This document shows, piece after piece, positions 7,797 through 16,636 of a stretch of DNA of 64,000 bases. Position 1 is the first letter of the stretch. Each line of letters begins with the position of its first letter. The notes beneath the pieces are model-generated. The model worked only from the letters and a program-made list of their open reading frames with translations. It was not told where the DNA came from and did no database searches. The stretch comes from an uncultured Clostridia bacterium (GTDB taxonomy: Bacteria > Bacillota > Clostridia > Christensenellales > Borkfalkiaceae): the NCBI GenBank assembly GCA_944376455.1, contig CALWCO010000004.1:1-64000 (forward strand), read 5' to 3'. A program made the position numbers and the translations under genes.

Positions 7797-8945
7797 TTAA
7801 ATTATTTCATCAGATAACTCATCCAATACATTTTTTAATGCGCTAAAATCTTTTTCTGATGTAAGCGCCGACACACTAAAACGAACCAATCCTTCTGGAA
7901 ACGATCCGATATATTCATGTGCTTTGGGAGCACAGTGCAATCCCGTTCTAACGGCAATACCTCGATCTGAAAGAATTTTTCCGAATTCATCTGAGGTAAA
8001 CCCTGTTGCTTTGCAGGAAACAATACCGCTAGACTCATGATAAGGACTTATTATAGTAAGATAATTATACAGCTCTAAAAGATGATATAGTCGCTCGCGA
8101 TTTCGTTTCTCCATCGTTTTTACATATAATAAATTATTTATGAGCCAGCCAACGGAATAATTGAGCCCTGCAATAGCGACAAGGTTCATTGTGCCCGCTT
8201 CATATCGCTCAGGCAATGTTTTGGGCATATCATGATTAGCCGAATCTTTCCCCGTTCCACCAAAGATATAAGGAGTTAAATTACATTGTTTCCGACAAAT
8301 AAATCCACCTATACCGGTAGGACCAAGTAAAGTTTTATGCCCATCGAATACATAATAATCAATATAATGCAAGTCGCACTCAAGTACTCCGCATGACTGT
8401 GAACCATCAACAATAGAGATAACATTATATTTTGCCGCTAGTTTTCCTATCTCTTCTGCGGGAGCTATATTTCCGAGAACATTTCCCACTTGAGACAAAA
8501 TAATCGCCTTAGGTTGGGCGTTCTTCATATAACGCTCAAGTTGAACCAAGTCATATTTATACTTATCCTTTTTGAGCATCGGAATAAATTGTATCTGTAT
8601 ATTTAGCGACTCTTGTAAATGATACAAAGGTCTTAATACAGCGTTATGCTCGAAAGGGGAAATATAGATCACATCATCCTTTTTTAACCCCAAGCCAAAA
8701 ATTAGCATATTTAATGCTATGGTTGCGGATGGGGTAAATACTGCGACACGGTCTTCTGGCGCATTCATTAACGCAAGTAGTTTGTTTCTTGTGTCTGAAA
8801 CAAGCTTTCCGCTGGTCATGGCGGTGTTATATTCACCTCGGCCAACATTTGCGCCATATGATGACATATAGTCTGCAATAAATTCATACATCCCTTCCGG
8901 TTTTCTGTACGTCGTTGCAGCATTATCAAAATATCCCTTTATCAT
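7797..8945 (-). CDS. Cysteine desulfurase (DndA/IscS/SufS-like)
   Basis: This is a 382-residue PLP enzyme of the class V aminotransferase fold. It has an N-terminal YFDNAATTYRKP motif and the PLP lysine in DGHKTLLGPTG. The catalytic cysteine lies in the loop RTGLHCAPKAH near the C-terminus. It would release sulfur from cysteine as a persulfide. Inside this operon the likely acceptor is the PP-loop protein at 13424-15139, as DndA does for DndC in phosphorothioation systems (family knowledge). The ATG overlaps the stop of the giant ATPase gene by ATGA, so the enzyme is dedicated to the system rather than general Fe-S assembly. Confidence 0.9.
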   Translation of the reverse strand: MIKGYFDNAATTYRKPEGMYEFIADYMSSYGANVGRGEYNTAMTSGKLVSDTRNKLLALMNAPEDRVAVFTPSATIALNMLIFGLGLKKDDVIYISPFEHNAVLRPLYHLQESLNIQIQFIPMLKKDKYKYDLVQLERYMKNAQPKAIILSQVGNVLGNIAPAEEIGKLAAKYNVISIVDGSQSCGVLECDLHYIDYYVFDGHKTLLGPTGIGGFICRKQCNLTPYIFGGTGKDSANHDMPKTLPERYEAGTMNLVAIAGLNYSVGWLINNLLYVKTMEKRNRERLYHLLELYNYLTIISPYHESSGIVSCKATGFTSDEFGKILSDRGIAVRTGLHCAPKAHEYIGSFPEGLVRFSVSALTSEKDFSALKNVLDELSDEII

Positions 8946-11900
8946 ACCAACTCTTTTAATATCCTAAATAGAATTTGCCTTTTTTCGTCACTCGACACGG
9001 CGCCACCAAACTCATCTATCGCTGTTGTTAAGTCATTATATAAGAGCTGCCCGCTATCGGTATATTCCGTCGCATCGAATTGCCTTGTTACTTCGTGACC
9101 ATTCTCATCGGTAAAAATAATTTTATAGCCATTTACCGAATTACGAGAATTAGCTAATTTTTCATCGTAAGATTTTATTTCATCGATAACGGCTCTCAGA
9201 TCCTGCACATAGCAATTCATAATTTCATCAGTGAAATCACTCATGCGCAAATTAAAAATTGCTCGTGCAATCGTTTCGATTAGCTTATACTCATCATTAT
9301 TTGGATGCTTGGCAATATCCAAAAACATGCTGGCTTTTCCGCTAAATAGATGTTCTTTAGTCGTTACCTTTAGATCATCGTAAAAGTTAGCTAATACAGA
9401 AGATAAACTATCGGTCTTTGATACACCAAATAGAGCCTTTACTTCGGCAATTAATTTGATGTGCACATTCTTGTATGTGTCATTAATACACTGATAAGAA
9501 TATCTCAAAGATTTAATTACTGAATCATAGTCATTACTCTCAAAAATTTTAGGCAACTGTTCAAAAAGAAATTCATGAGAATTTAGTTCAGGACTACTCA
9601 GCATATTTCTAAATCGAATAGATGCTTTATTAAGAGGGGACATGGTACCATCCGGTAAACATACACTTCTTGTAATAACAGCATATTTAGGGAGTTGTAA
9701 ATACCATCTACGCATGGCCTTTACAATGTAGACAAATGATCCATTCGATTTATCGGAAGCGTTAACGTAATCAGAAAAAACGTCCTCTAAGTTTGCAATA
9801 TAGATTTCCTTCTTATCGTCCCATTCTTCAAGAACGACAGAATAGTCGGCAGGTGAACAGTCAATATCACATAATACCGTCGCAGAAAGCGGCAGTTCAC
9901 GATCATGACGCAAAATTGTAATATGCTCTCTATATTGCGCAAATACAACGGCTAAATAAATAGGAATAATACCACGCTTCAAACCGTAGCCATAATAAGG
10001 CGAAATTAAAACATCATATAATTCCTGAAAGTTATGATTACGTGTATGCGTTGATTGGATAATGTATTTTTTTATTTCAGACAGTATTTCTTTTACTTTG
10101 CAATCAGAGCAATCTAACTCAATATGGGCATCCTCTTCGTTAATAAAAACCCCGGGTATAATCAATGTACTTCTAAGGATATTTAATTCCGGGCCGTTAC
10201 CGGTCAACCCGAGATTCTTTTTATAAGAGCCGTACAATAATGCCGATAGAATTTTATTCCTCGCGCTTTTAATAGTTGAACTAATCTGATTCTTGTTGAT
10301 CAAATCATTTACTATTCTAGGTGTTTTATTGTATATGTTCGACATGATAGAGGAAAGCAATTGCGAGAGCTGTGCTTTACGCGAAATATCTTGCACATGA
10401 CCATCATAATAAACAGAACTGTTTCCTTTATCAAGGCGGAAAAATGTATTTACGATATACGAATCAAGGATATTTTGCCTATCTTCTAAAATGTAATTTA
10501 GTTCTTCGAGTAATTCAATCTCCTTATCGGCGTAAATACTTTTAAGATTTAAAATCGCTTGGTAGCCGGCCGCGATTGATTTACAATCAAAGCACGTTTT
10601 TGGCACAATGAACACAGCTCGTCGATTATGTATGTTGCTTATTGCCTTATTTGCCACAGCGATTTCATCTTCTGTCTGAGCAAGTATCGCATACACAATT
10701 CCGTCTGCATTTGTCTGCAAAGATAATCCAGTTGGAGTAATACCAGGTAACTCATCAATTCCGATAAAGCAGAAATCAAAATAACGAACAACTTCGTTTT
10801 CGTCATTATATTGAACCGGATATAAATAATTTATATTGTAGTACTCGTTAAAAGCGGCAGATGTTTTGATAGTTTTCTCTAATTTATAGACCTCTTGTTG
10901 AATAAGCTCTAAAACGTCATGTCTACTACCCTCGCTTATACGCACGTATGGCTTATACAATAGCTCAATAAGGAGATGGGCCTTTTTTAAAATTTCTTTA
11001 GCAGCTTCAATTTCAGCCCAGCTATAATTTATAGAATAAATGTCACAAATTAAATCCCAGCTGGGAGGGACAACCTCAAAATCATTGACGCAGTAAATAA
11101 GGGCTATTGCCTTGATTATCTTCTCGGCGAGTTCATTGTCGTATTCTTTTAATTTTGACAATGCTGCCGTAGTGATCTGCCATTGTTTCTTTATTGTGCT
11201 TCCATAGGGTTCACCCTTAAACAACTTTTCAAAATAATCATAGATATAATCCGGCTCTATGATTGGAAATTCCGATTCGTCGGTACGCAAAAAGTATGGA
11301 ACCGAATATCGCTCCATCGAAGAAAGGAAAGTAAATATCGTTCTTTCATTTTGCGCAACTAATTCAGAAATTCGAGGCAAAAGGAGTAGTGAATATGGAT
11401 GTAGGGGATAGCACCGATATACTAAACCTTTTGGATCAGACAATTGTATTGAATGAAAGGTTGAGTCTTTTAGTGCAATTTGAGTTAACGCATCGAAACG
11501 GTTTTGATGCAACCTAACAAAATGTTCAAACGGCTCTTCATCACGATTTAAAACCGTTGCAATCATATCATAAATTTCCGCCTCGTCATTGCTAATAGAA
11601 ATAGATTTAAAACGGTTAGACACTGCTTTCCAAGCATCGACTTTGTTTTTGGGAAGCTTTCCGATATAGTTTTCAATGCTCTTATGCGAGATGAGCATGA
11701 TATGAAGCTGATTGGCGCCGCTTCGATTACATTTTTCCGCAAAGTCCTGAATCAACTTGATATCCATCGCAGAGGACTTATCTACGCTGCCTTCAAGGAA
11801 CTTTCCAAATTCATCATACACGACAAATATGCCATTATAACCTAATGGCTTTATTGCAGCAATAACGCTATCGTAAATTGAAATTATATCCGAACCAACT

Positions 11901-12550
11901 AAGGGATTAAATTCACTCCCTGAAGTAAGAGATGGATAAACTTTTACAAAAAGATCATAGCATGCCTGATCATAATTTTGTAATGACTTTACAAATGATT
12001 CGCCATTCCTTCCTGTTGATTTTTCAAATGCTTTATATGTAGTAGGAAATCTTTCTTTCCAGGAATGGATCTTTTCAATTGCTGCATCAAAAAAGGTAGT
12101 CGGCATGATCTTTGATAAACCGGCCTGTTTCAATGCAGAATCCAAACTCTGCAAAAATGTTGCCTTTACGTTCAAACTCGTTGCATTTACGATCACGGGA
12201 AGAAGCTTTTTCCCTGATGTCAAATATGCTTTAATATTATTTGATAGATTTGGATTTTCCTTTGCCGCCTTTTCAATAGCTGTAGAAAACAAGGATGCTT
12301 TTTGCCCGGATAGCAATGCTAAAACGTATAGGATCAAATGCGATTTGCCTTTCCCATATGAACCCGTTAAAATTCTTGCACGATCAGTAGATCTATTATC
12401 CGTACTTGCAAGGATATCTTCTATGATTTGCAACGAGCCTGTAGAAGGGATATAACTTTTTATTTTTTTCTCATCATAAATATCATAAGCAATATTTACA
12501 GAGTATTGAAATCCTTCTATTGGCTTTATAATTTTATTTAAAACACCCAT
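8942..12550 (-). CDS. 1202-residue P-loop ATPase (BrxC/PglY-like layout)
   Basis: This very large protein has a Walker A motif GSYGKGKS at residues 63-70, preceded by a short helical N-terminus. Its Walker B is IFVVYDEFGK at about 241-250. The remaining ~950 residues have no obvious motif and are probably helical and DNA-binding. A GSYGxGKS P-loop near the start of a >1000-residue protein is the layout of the BREX ATPase BrxC/PglY and of some phosphorothioation-linked ATPases, hence the comparison. No PglZ or PglX partner is present, so this is not a standard BREX locus. It shares one base with the preceding gene (TAATG). Confidence 0.8.
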   Translation of the reverse strand: MGVLNKIIKPIEGFQYSVNIAYDIYDEKKIKSYIPSTGSLQIIEDILASTDNRSTDRARILTGSYGKGKSHLILYVLALLSGQKASLFSTAIEKAAKENPNLSNNIKAYLTSGKKLLPVIVNATSLNVKATFLQSLDSALKQAGLSKIMPTTFFDAAIEKIHSWKERFPTTYKAFEKSTGRNGESFVKSLQNYDQACYDLFVKVYPSLTSGSEFNPLVGSDIISIYDSVIAAIKPLGYNGIFVVYDEFGKFLEGSVDKSSAMDIKLIQDFAEKCNRSGANQLHIMLISHKSIENYIGKLPKNKVDAWKAVSNRFKSISISNDEAEIYDMIATVLNRDEEPFEHFVRLHQNRFDALTQIALKDSTFHSIQLSDPKGLVYRCYPLHPYSLLLLPRISELVAQNERTIFTFLSSMERYSVPYFLRTDESEFPIIEPDYIYDYFEKLFKGEPYGSTIKKQWQITTAALSKLKEYDNELAEKIIKAIALIYCVNDFEVVPPSWDLICDIYSINYSWAEIEAAKEILKKAHLLIELLYKPYVRISEGSRHDVLELIQQEVYKLEKTIKTSAAFNEYYNINYLYPVQYNDENEVVRYFDFCFIGIDELPGITPTGLSLQTNADGIVYAILAQTEDEIAVANKAISNIHNRRAVFIVPKTCFDCKSIAAGYQAILNLKSIYADKEIELLEELNYILEDRQNILDSYIVNTFFRLDKGNSSVYYDGHVQDISRKAQLSQLLSSIMSNIYNKTPRIVNDLINKNQISSTIKSARNKILSALLYGSYKKNLGLTGNGPELNILRSTLIIPGVFINEEDAHIELDCSDCKVKEILSEIKKYIIQSTHTRNHNFQELYDVLISPYYGYGLKRGIIPIYLAVVFAQYREHITILRHDRELPLSATVLCDIDCSPADYSVVLEEWDDKKEIYIANLEDVFSDYVNASDKSNGSFVYIVKAMRRWYLQLPKYAVITRSVCLPDGTMSPLNKASIRFRNMLSSPELNSHEFLFEQLPKIFESNDYDSVIKSLRYSYQCINDTYKNVHIKLIAEVKALFGVSKTDSLSSVLANFYDDLKVTTKEHLFSGKASMFLDIAKHPNNDEYKLIETIARAIFNLRMSDFTDEIMNCYVQDLRAVIDEIKSYDEKLANSRNSVNGYKIIFTDENGHEVTRQFDATEYTDSGQLLYNDLTTAIDEFGGAVSSDEKRQILFRILKELV

Positions 12551-13422
12551 TATTCTGCAACTCCATTTATTGCTCTATAATATTCTTGAATCGTATCGTA
12601 AAAATTTGTCTGGTGCTTCAATTTTACGACATCAAGACCGGCGGTTCGAATTACTTCTAATTTACCCATTTTTTGCAACTGTTCTAAATAATAAAAACAG
12701 GTTGCACGATCCAAATTAAAAATTTTACCAATATTACACGGCTTATCTAATAAGTCAGAGATCAAAATTTCATTTTTATTTGTTTGATCTTCAATCACAG
12801 CCAATATAACTAACGGATGAATGGAATCAGTATCCGGAATACATTTTTTATAATCGCGATTATCAGTCAACTCTATCAAATGCAAATCTACCAACGGACA
12901 CTCATTCATGTCCTCTGGAGTTGTAGATTTTCCTTTTGAACAATATGTATTGATCAGACAATTAAACTCATCACTTAACATCTTTTCTGAACAGTCATAG
13001 GAATATTCAGTATGGAGAAATTCGCCTAATTCTTTAATAAAAAGCTCTTTATCAAATGTATTAGACTTAAAAATGTTAAAAAACCAAAACCACGCAGTAG
13101 CCTGATCCTCATTTTTTGCGAGCATATAATGTATAAGCCAATTCGTTCCATCTTCTTCATAGTATCGATCATACCGATCGATAATTTCACCTAATCTGGA
13201 CGGACGCTGCAACCGCTGATTTCCTTCTGTAACTTCCTCCATAATTCCAACGGTATTCATCCAATATCTCAGTGATTTAACCATGTTGGTACCTATTCCT
13301 AATATATCACAAGGATTAATATCTTTACTTGTAAACAATCTAGGATTGGCCTGTATATTTTTTATTCCTTTGTGCAACCAACCTTTTCTAATGCAGAAGG
13401 TTTCATGAGCTCTAATTTTCAT
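12550..13422 (-). CDS. DUF4007-family protein
   Basis: This 290-residue protein opens with RAHETFCIRKGWLHKG, followed by GIGTNMVKSLRYW. I recognise this pattern as DUF4007. The C-terminal ~70 residues look like a winged helix (NLDRATCFYYLEQLQKMGKL), so DNA binding is likely. DUF4007 genes are remembered as neighbours of PAPS-reductase/DndC-like genes in defence loci, which this operon fits. Its biochemical role is unknown. It starts one base after the stop of the PP-loop gene, with AAGAGGATTGAC before the ATG. Confidence 0.8.
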   Translation of the reverse strand: MKIRAHETFCIRKGWLHKGIKNIQANPRLFTSKDINPCDILGIGTNMVKSLRYWMNTVGIMEEVTEGNQRLQRPSRLGEIIDRYDRYYEEDGTNWLIHYMLAKNEDQATAWFWFFNIFKSNTFDKELFIKELGEFLHTEYSYDCSEKMLSDEFNCLINTYCSKGKSTTPEDMNECPLVDLHLIELTDNRDYKKCIPDTDSIHPLVILAVIEDQTNKNEILISDLLDKPCNIGKIFNLDRATCFYYLEQLQKMGKLEVIRTAGLDVVKLKHQTNFYDTIQEYYRAINGVAE

Positions 13423-13423
13423 G

Positions 13424-15139
13424 TCAATCCTCTTTTGATTTTAAAAATCTATCCATTAAGCAGCCGCCATCGAGATATTTAGCTGACACACACTTTTTAC
13501 AATGACGACAAACGTTTTCATTTATCTTATAAGAGCCTTGCGTAATTGTAATTGCCCCAAATGGACAAACAGATTCACACTTTAAGCACTTTCGACATGC
13601 ATTATATTTACGCACTTGATAAGAAGCCATGCGTTGTAAAGAATCATGATCTGCAACATTCATTGTTCTAATTTTTACCGCATAATCATATCCATCTTGA
13701 TTAAATGGCTGAATAGATAAAATTGGAACATTCGTATGAATATCTAATACCATAACTTCATGCAACAATTTACGGCCTAATTCTTTACTAACCTTCCCAA
13801 ATGGAACAAAAAGGTTCAAGAATTCATCGTTAACAGGCTTATTTAATTTATATATTTTTGCATGCTCTTCAGCCGTACAATTTGTATATCGAATTTTTAC
13901 ATCTTCCGCGGCCGCAAGACCATTTCCTCCTTGACGAGCTTTCCAATTACCATCATCAACATAAACCTCAGGATCTGGTTTACCAATTCGTTTAGCAAAA
14001 TTTATAAGGTAATCTCTCCATTTCTTTGACTGTTCAGGCATATATACCTGAGCCAATAATTGAGATCTTAAAGTATTATTAGGGCAACACCAACATCCGA
14101 CTCGGTCATATCCCAAGCGATAGGCATCATTAAAATCAATACCTTCACCAAGAATATAAAGCCACACTTCTATATCTGTCCAATAAAAAATAGGGGCAGC
14201 TACGGTTTGTTTTTGAATTTTTACATTTGCTCCGTTAGCGACGCGATCGTATTTACTCCTACTTACAGATTCATGTTTACGTATTCCATAAAATGTTAAG
14301 ATATTTGAATCCTTAAATAATGAATTTAAAACCCTAGTTATAGGCCCTGTTTTGAACATTGTACAGCACCAACGCATCATTCTCGCAGGCGGACCAATTT
14401 CATCGCAGACATCATAAAATTCTTGCTCTTTATTTTTTGCTGTTTTAATAATTGCAAGAGGGTTTTGTTTTCTATGACGTGCCACATATTCATATGTAAT
14501 TGGAAATTCTAAAGTTGTATCTCCAAATATTTGTACTATACTTGGGTTGCTTAATGCACGTATAACTATATCTGTTACGACTGTGGAATCTTTTCCTCCA
14601 GAAAAAGAAATAACGGGTTTATGATTTGGAAACAGTGACACTTGTTCACGCACAAAATTCTCTGCTTCTTGTTTTATTGAGTTTAATCTTTCCTTATTAC
14701 ACTGTACAAATAACCCGATAATATGATTAAAAAATTCATAAGTATTTTTTTGATGGTATTTTTCTAATTCTGCAGAAATTTTATTTGCATCAAGCTTTTT
14801 TAAAAGATCAATAGATAAATTAGAAACTTTACCATCAATATAATACCTACTACCAGAAGCCCAAACGGAGGATTGTTCATACGCAAAAGGTTTGCCTTGT
14901 ATTATTTCCAATAATAACCGTTCTTCAGGAAAAACAGGTCGTAAGTCTTTGGCCAAATACCGAAGTTGTTTGCCACAAATTTGACAAAAATGTGTGCCTG
15001 GATCAGAAGCCTCAACTATAATTGGAACACGACAAGAATCACACCAAAAAAGCTCTATTGGCGTATCTTGCTGTGTTTTTCCTCCACATATTTCACAAAT
15101 ATCAGAATAAGAAGTTCTATTACAATTTGCACACCACAT
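13424..15139 (-). CDS. PAPS-reductase/DndC-like PP-loop Fe-S protein
   Basis: This 571-residue protein has four parts. There are two N-terminal zinc knuckles (CANC/CEIC and CDSC/CQIC, residues 3-55). The PP-loop nucleotide-binding motif SFSGGKDS lies at 178-185. The core cysteines (MRWCC at 255-259, GCWCCP at 349-353) resemble the Fe-S site of DndC. A C-terminal 2[4Fe-4S] ferredoxin-like domain (CRKCLKCESVCP and CRHCKKC) ends it. DndC activates DNA and inserts sulfur (family knowledge). Zinc-ribbon and ferredoxin ends are not part of standard DndC, so this is an elaborated version. It is the probable sulfur-transferring enzyme of the operon. Confidence 0.85.
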   Translation of the reverse strand: MWCANCNRTSYSDICEICGGKTQQDTPIELFWCDSCRVPIIVEASDPGTHFCQICGKQLRYLAKDLRPVFPEERLLLEIIQGKPFAYEQSSVWASGSRYYIDGKVSNLSIDLLKKLDANKISAELEKYHQKNTYEFFNHIIGLFVQCNKERLNSIKQEAENFVREQVSLFPNHKPVISFSGGKDSTVVTDIVIRALSNPSIVQIFGDTTLEFPITYEYVARHRKQNPLAIIKTAKNKEQEFYDVCDEIGPPARMMRWCCTMFKTGPITRVLNSLFKDSNILTFYGIRKHESVSRSKYDRVANGANVKIQKQTVAAPIFYWTDIEVWLYILGEGIDFNDAYRLGYDRVGCWCCPNNTLRSQLLAQVYMPEQSKKWRDYLINFAKRIGKPDPEVYVDDGNWKARQGGNGLAAAEDVKIRYTNCTAEEHAKIYKLNKPVNDEFLNLFVPFGKVSKELGRKLLHEVMVLDIHTNVPILSIQPFNQDGYDYAVKIRTMNVADHDSLQRMASYQVRKYNACRKCLKCESVCPFGAITITQGSYKINENVCRHCKKCVSAKYLDGGCLMDRFLKSKED

Positions 15140-15172
15140 AAATTTTCCTAAAAAATAACAATATATCTTTAA

Positions 15173-16162
15173 TTACGCCTGATATTGTTCTTCAACTTTC
15201 ATTATAAATGAATTCAGCAAATCAATTACTGCGTAAGGTTCAACTATTCTCAACTTGTCCCCAAAAGAACAGCACCAGCCGAGAAAGACAGGGCTTAATT
15301 GCACAGTTGCGGTAAAGCGGAAAGTATTTTCGCCGCGGGAACTTAACCGCGTATCAAAGCCAAACTTATCCAGAACTGTATCAATAAGAGAATTGTCCGC
15401 TTCGAAAGTTACGGTACATTCCTCGCCAGTGAACATTCCGAAAAGCTGCTTTTTATGTTTTTGAATGGCACACAGCTCCGATAGCTTTGAAGGCGCGATA
15501 TCCTCTGATGAAACCTTCACCTCCGCTATCCTGTCAATGCGGTAGTGTGAAGGATTGCCGTGCTTATCATCATAACAGAGCAGATAGTATTTATCGTCAG
15601 AAAAGATGGTCGCAACGGGATTGACTTTATAAACTTTATTCTCTTTGCGGAATACCTTTCGTTTGGATATATCGTAATCAAAATACAGGAATTCTATTTT
15701 CTTGCCTTGTTCCAATGCCTGCGTAATGGTTGCAACTGTTCCAAAAATATCTTCGTTATGGCTTTTGACCGTATTAAAAGCCACAATGTTCTTCTTGATT
15801 GCCTCTGCTTTGCGGCTGCCCGCAAGCTCTGCAATTTTATCGACGAGCACCTTTGTCTTATCGTCAGTGATAAATGACGCTGCCTGTACGGCGTCCATCA
15901 GAATTTGTATTTCCGCCATACTGAACTCACGGCGCTCTACAAAGTATTCGTTGGTCTTGCGGCGGTTGCAGTTGATTTTATATCCGCTTTCATTGAGAGC
16001 CTGAATGTCGGCATAGAGCGTTCTGCGGTCGCATTTTATGTCGATTGCTTCCAGCCTTTCGAGCAGTTCGACCGAACTCATAGGATGAGCCTCGTCCGTT
16101 TCCTGACGAAGGATTTCCCATATTTTTAATAGCTTTAACCGTTGTCCTTTTTCAACCGGCAT
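15173..16162 (-). CDS. HTH-WYL-WCX transcriptional regulator
   Basis: This 329-residue protein is the first gene of the defence operon. It has an N-terminal winged helix (SSVELLERLEAIDIKCDRRT), a central WYL domain (NPVATIFSDDKYYLL ... HYRIDRI) and a C-terminal WCX segment (GWCCSFGDKLRIVEP). WYL regulators commonly control defence operons, including BREX and CBASS, and sense nucleic acid or nucleotide ligands. Sitting directly behind the operon promoter at 16195-16223, it probably autoregulates the whole operon. GGAGAG precedes the ATG. Confidence 0.88.
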   Translation of the reverse strand: MPVEKGQRLKLLKIWEILRQETDEAHPMSSVELLERLEAIDIKCDRRTLYADIQALNESGYKINCNRRKTNEYFVERREFSMAEIQILMDAVQAASFITDDKTKVLVDKIAELAGSRKAEAIKKNIVAFNTVKSHNEDIFGTVATITQALEQGKKIEFLYFDYDISKRKVFRKENKVYKVNPVATIFSDDKYYLLCYDDKHGNPSHYRIDRIAEVKVSSEDIAPSKLSELCAIQKHKKQLFGMFTGEECTVTFEADNSLIDTVLDKFGFDTRLSSRGENTFRFTATVQLSPVFLGWCCSFGDKLRIVEPYAVIDLLNSFIMKVEEQYQA

Positions 16163-16194
16163 AATACTCTCCGATTTTATAATAATACATTTTA

Positions 16195-16223
16195 ATTATA
16201 ACATATCTGAACCTTTTTGTAAA
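16195..16223 (-). promoter_or_regulatory. Sigma-A promoter of the defence operon
   Basis: On the minus strand TTTACA (16223-16218) and TATAAT (16200-16195) are separated by exactly 17 bases. Transcription would start about 25 bases before the WYL regulator ATG. It is the only strong promoter seen for the nine-gene operon. Confidence 0.8.
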
Positions 16224-16438
16224 TAGTATGTTGTACAAATAATATGACTTCTGCCTGGTTATTTTTACTTTTTTTCCTTTCGGCAAAAGGTTGTTGCGGA
16301 TTTTTGCCTGTGCCGTCAAGGACTGGAAAATATTGCTTTGAAAAATACCCGCCGTATGTGCCTTCATTCGGACATATATGGCGGGTAATTCCATGCAGCA
16401 ATATTTTCCGCGCGTAAGGAAAGAACGATAAGCGGACA

Positions 16439-16514
16439 GACCTCTCTTATCCTTGACGGCGCGAGCAAATCCGCGTTTTCGGGTTTGCCGAAAGGCAAAA
16501 AAGACAAGGAGGTC
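16439..16514 (+). promoter_or_regulatory. Stem that would hide a ribosome binding site
   Basis: The perfect Shine-Dalgarno run AAGGAGGTC (16506-16514) can pair with upstream sequence. GACCT at 439-443 pairs with AGGTC at 510-514, and CCTTG at 451-455 pairs with CAAGG at 505-509. Between them a TTTGCC-GAAA-GGCAAA hairpin with a GNRA loop forms at 16484-16499. This arrangement could gate translation of the following tiny ORF and of the integrase region. It is inferred from pairing only. Confidence 0.5.
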
Positions 16515-16520
16515 ATATCC

Positions 16521-16595
16521 GTGAAAGGTTACGTTTTATCCCGGGAAGGTCCCAAAATGAGCGCTTTCTTCCACACGCGTTGCGGTTTTGGGTAG
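16521..16595 (+). CDS. Candidate 24-residue leader peptide
   Basis: GTG 16521 lies 7 bases after a perfect AAGGAGGT and opens a 24-codon frame ending in TAG. The product reads MKGYVLSREGPKMS and then AFFHTRCGFG. It lies about 40 bases before the integrase frame. Such a strong ribosome site would be odd if untranslated. It may be a leader peptide or a small excision-related factor. No family is known. Confidence 0.45.
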   Translation: MKGYVLSREGPKMSAFFHTRCGFG

Positions 16596-16636
16596 GGGAA
16601 TGCGCTATTATTTTCCAACTGAATGTAGTACACTGA

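Larger units (their letters stand above)
16224..16636. other. Leader between defence operon and integrase
   Basis: About 410 bases lie between the divergent defence promoter and the integrase. The left part (16224-16430) shows only weak overlapping minus-strand frames that I do not accept as genes. The right part holds the RNA-like fold at 16439-16514 and a tiny ORF at 16521-16595. Nothing else is recognised. Confidence 0.5.

Noticed and set aside
2955..16162. Calling the operon BREX
   Set aside because: The large ATPase resembles BrxC/PglY in layout, but PglZ, PglX, BrxA, BrxB and BrxL are not seen; sulfur chemistry dominates.
16152..16401. 80- and 69-codon overlapping minus frames upstream of the WYL gene
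   Set aside because: They cover the defence-operon promoter, lack ribosome sites and have unlikely composition.
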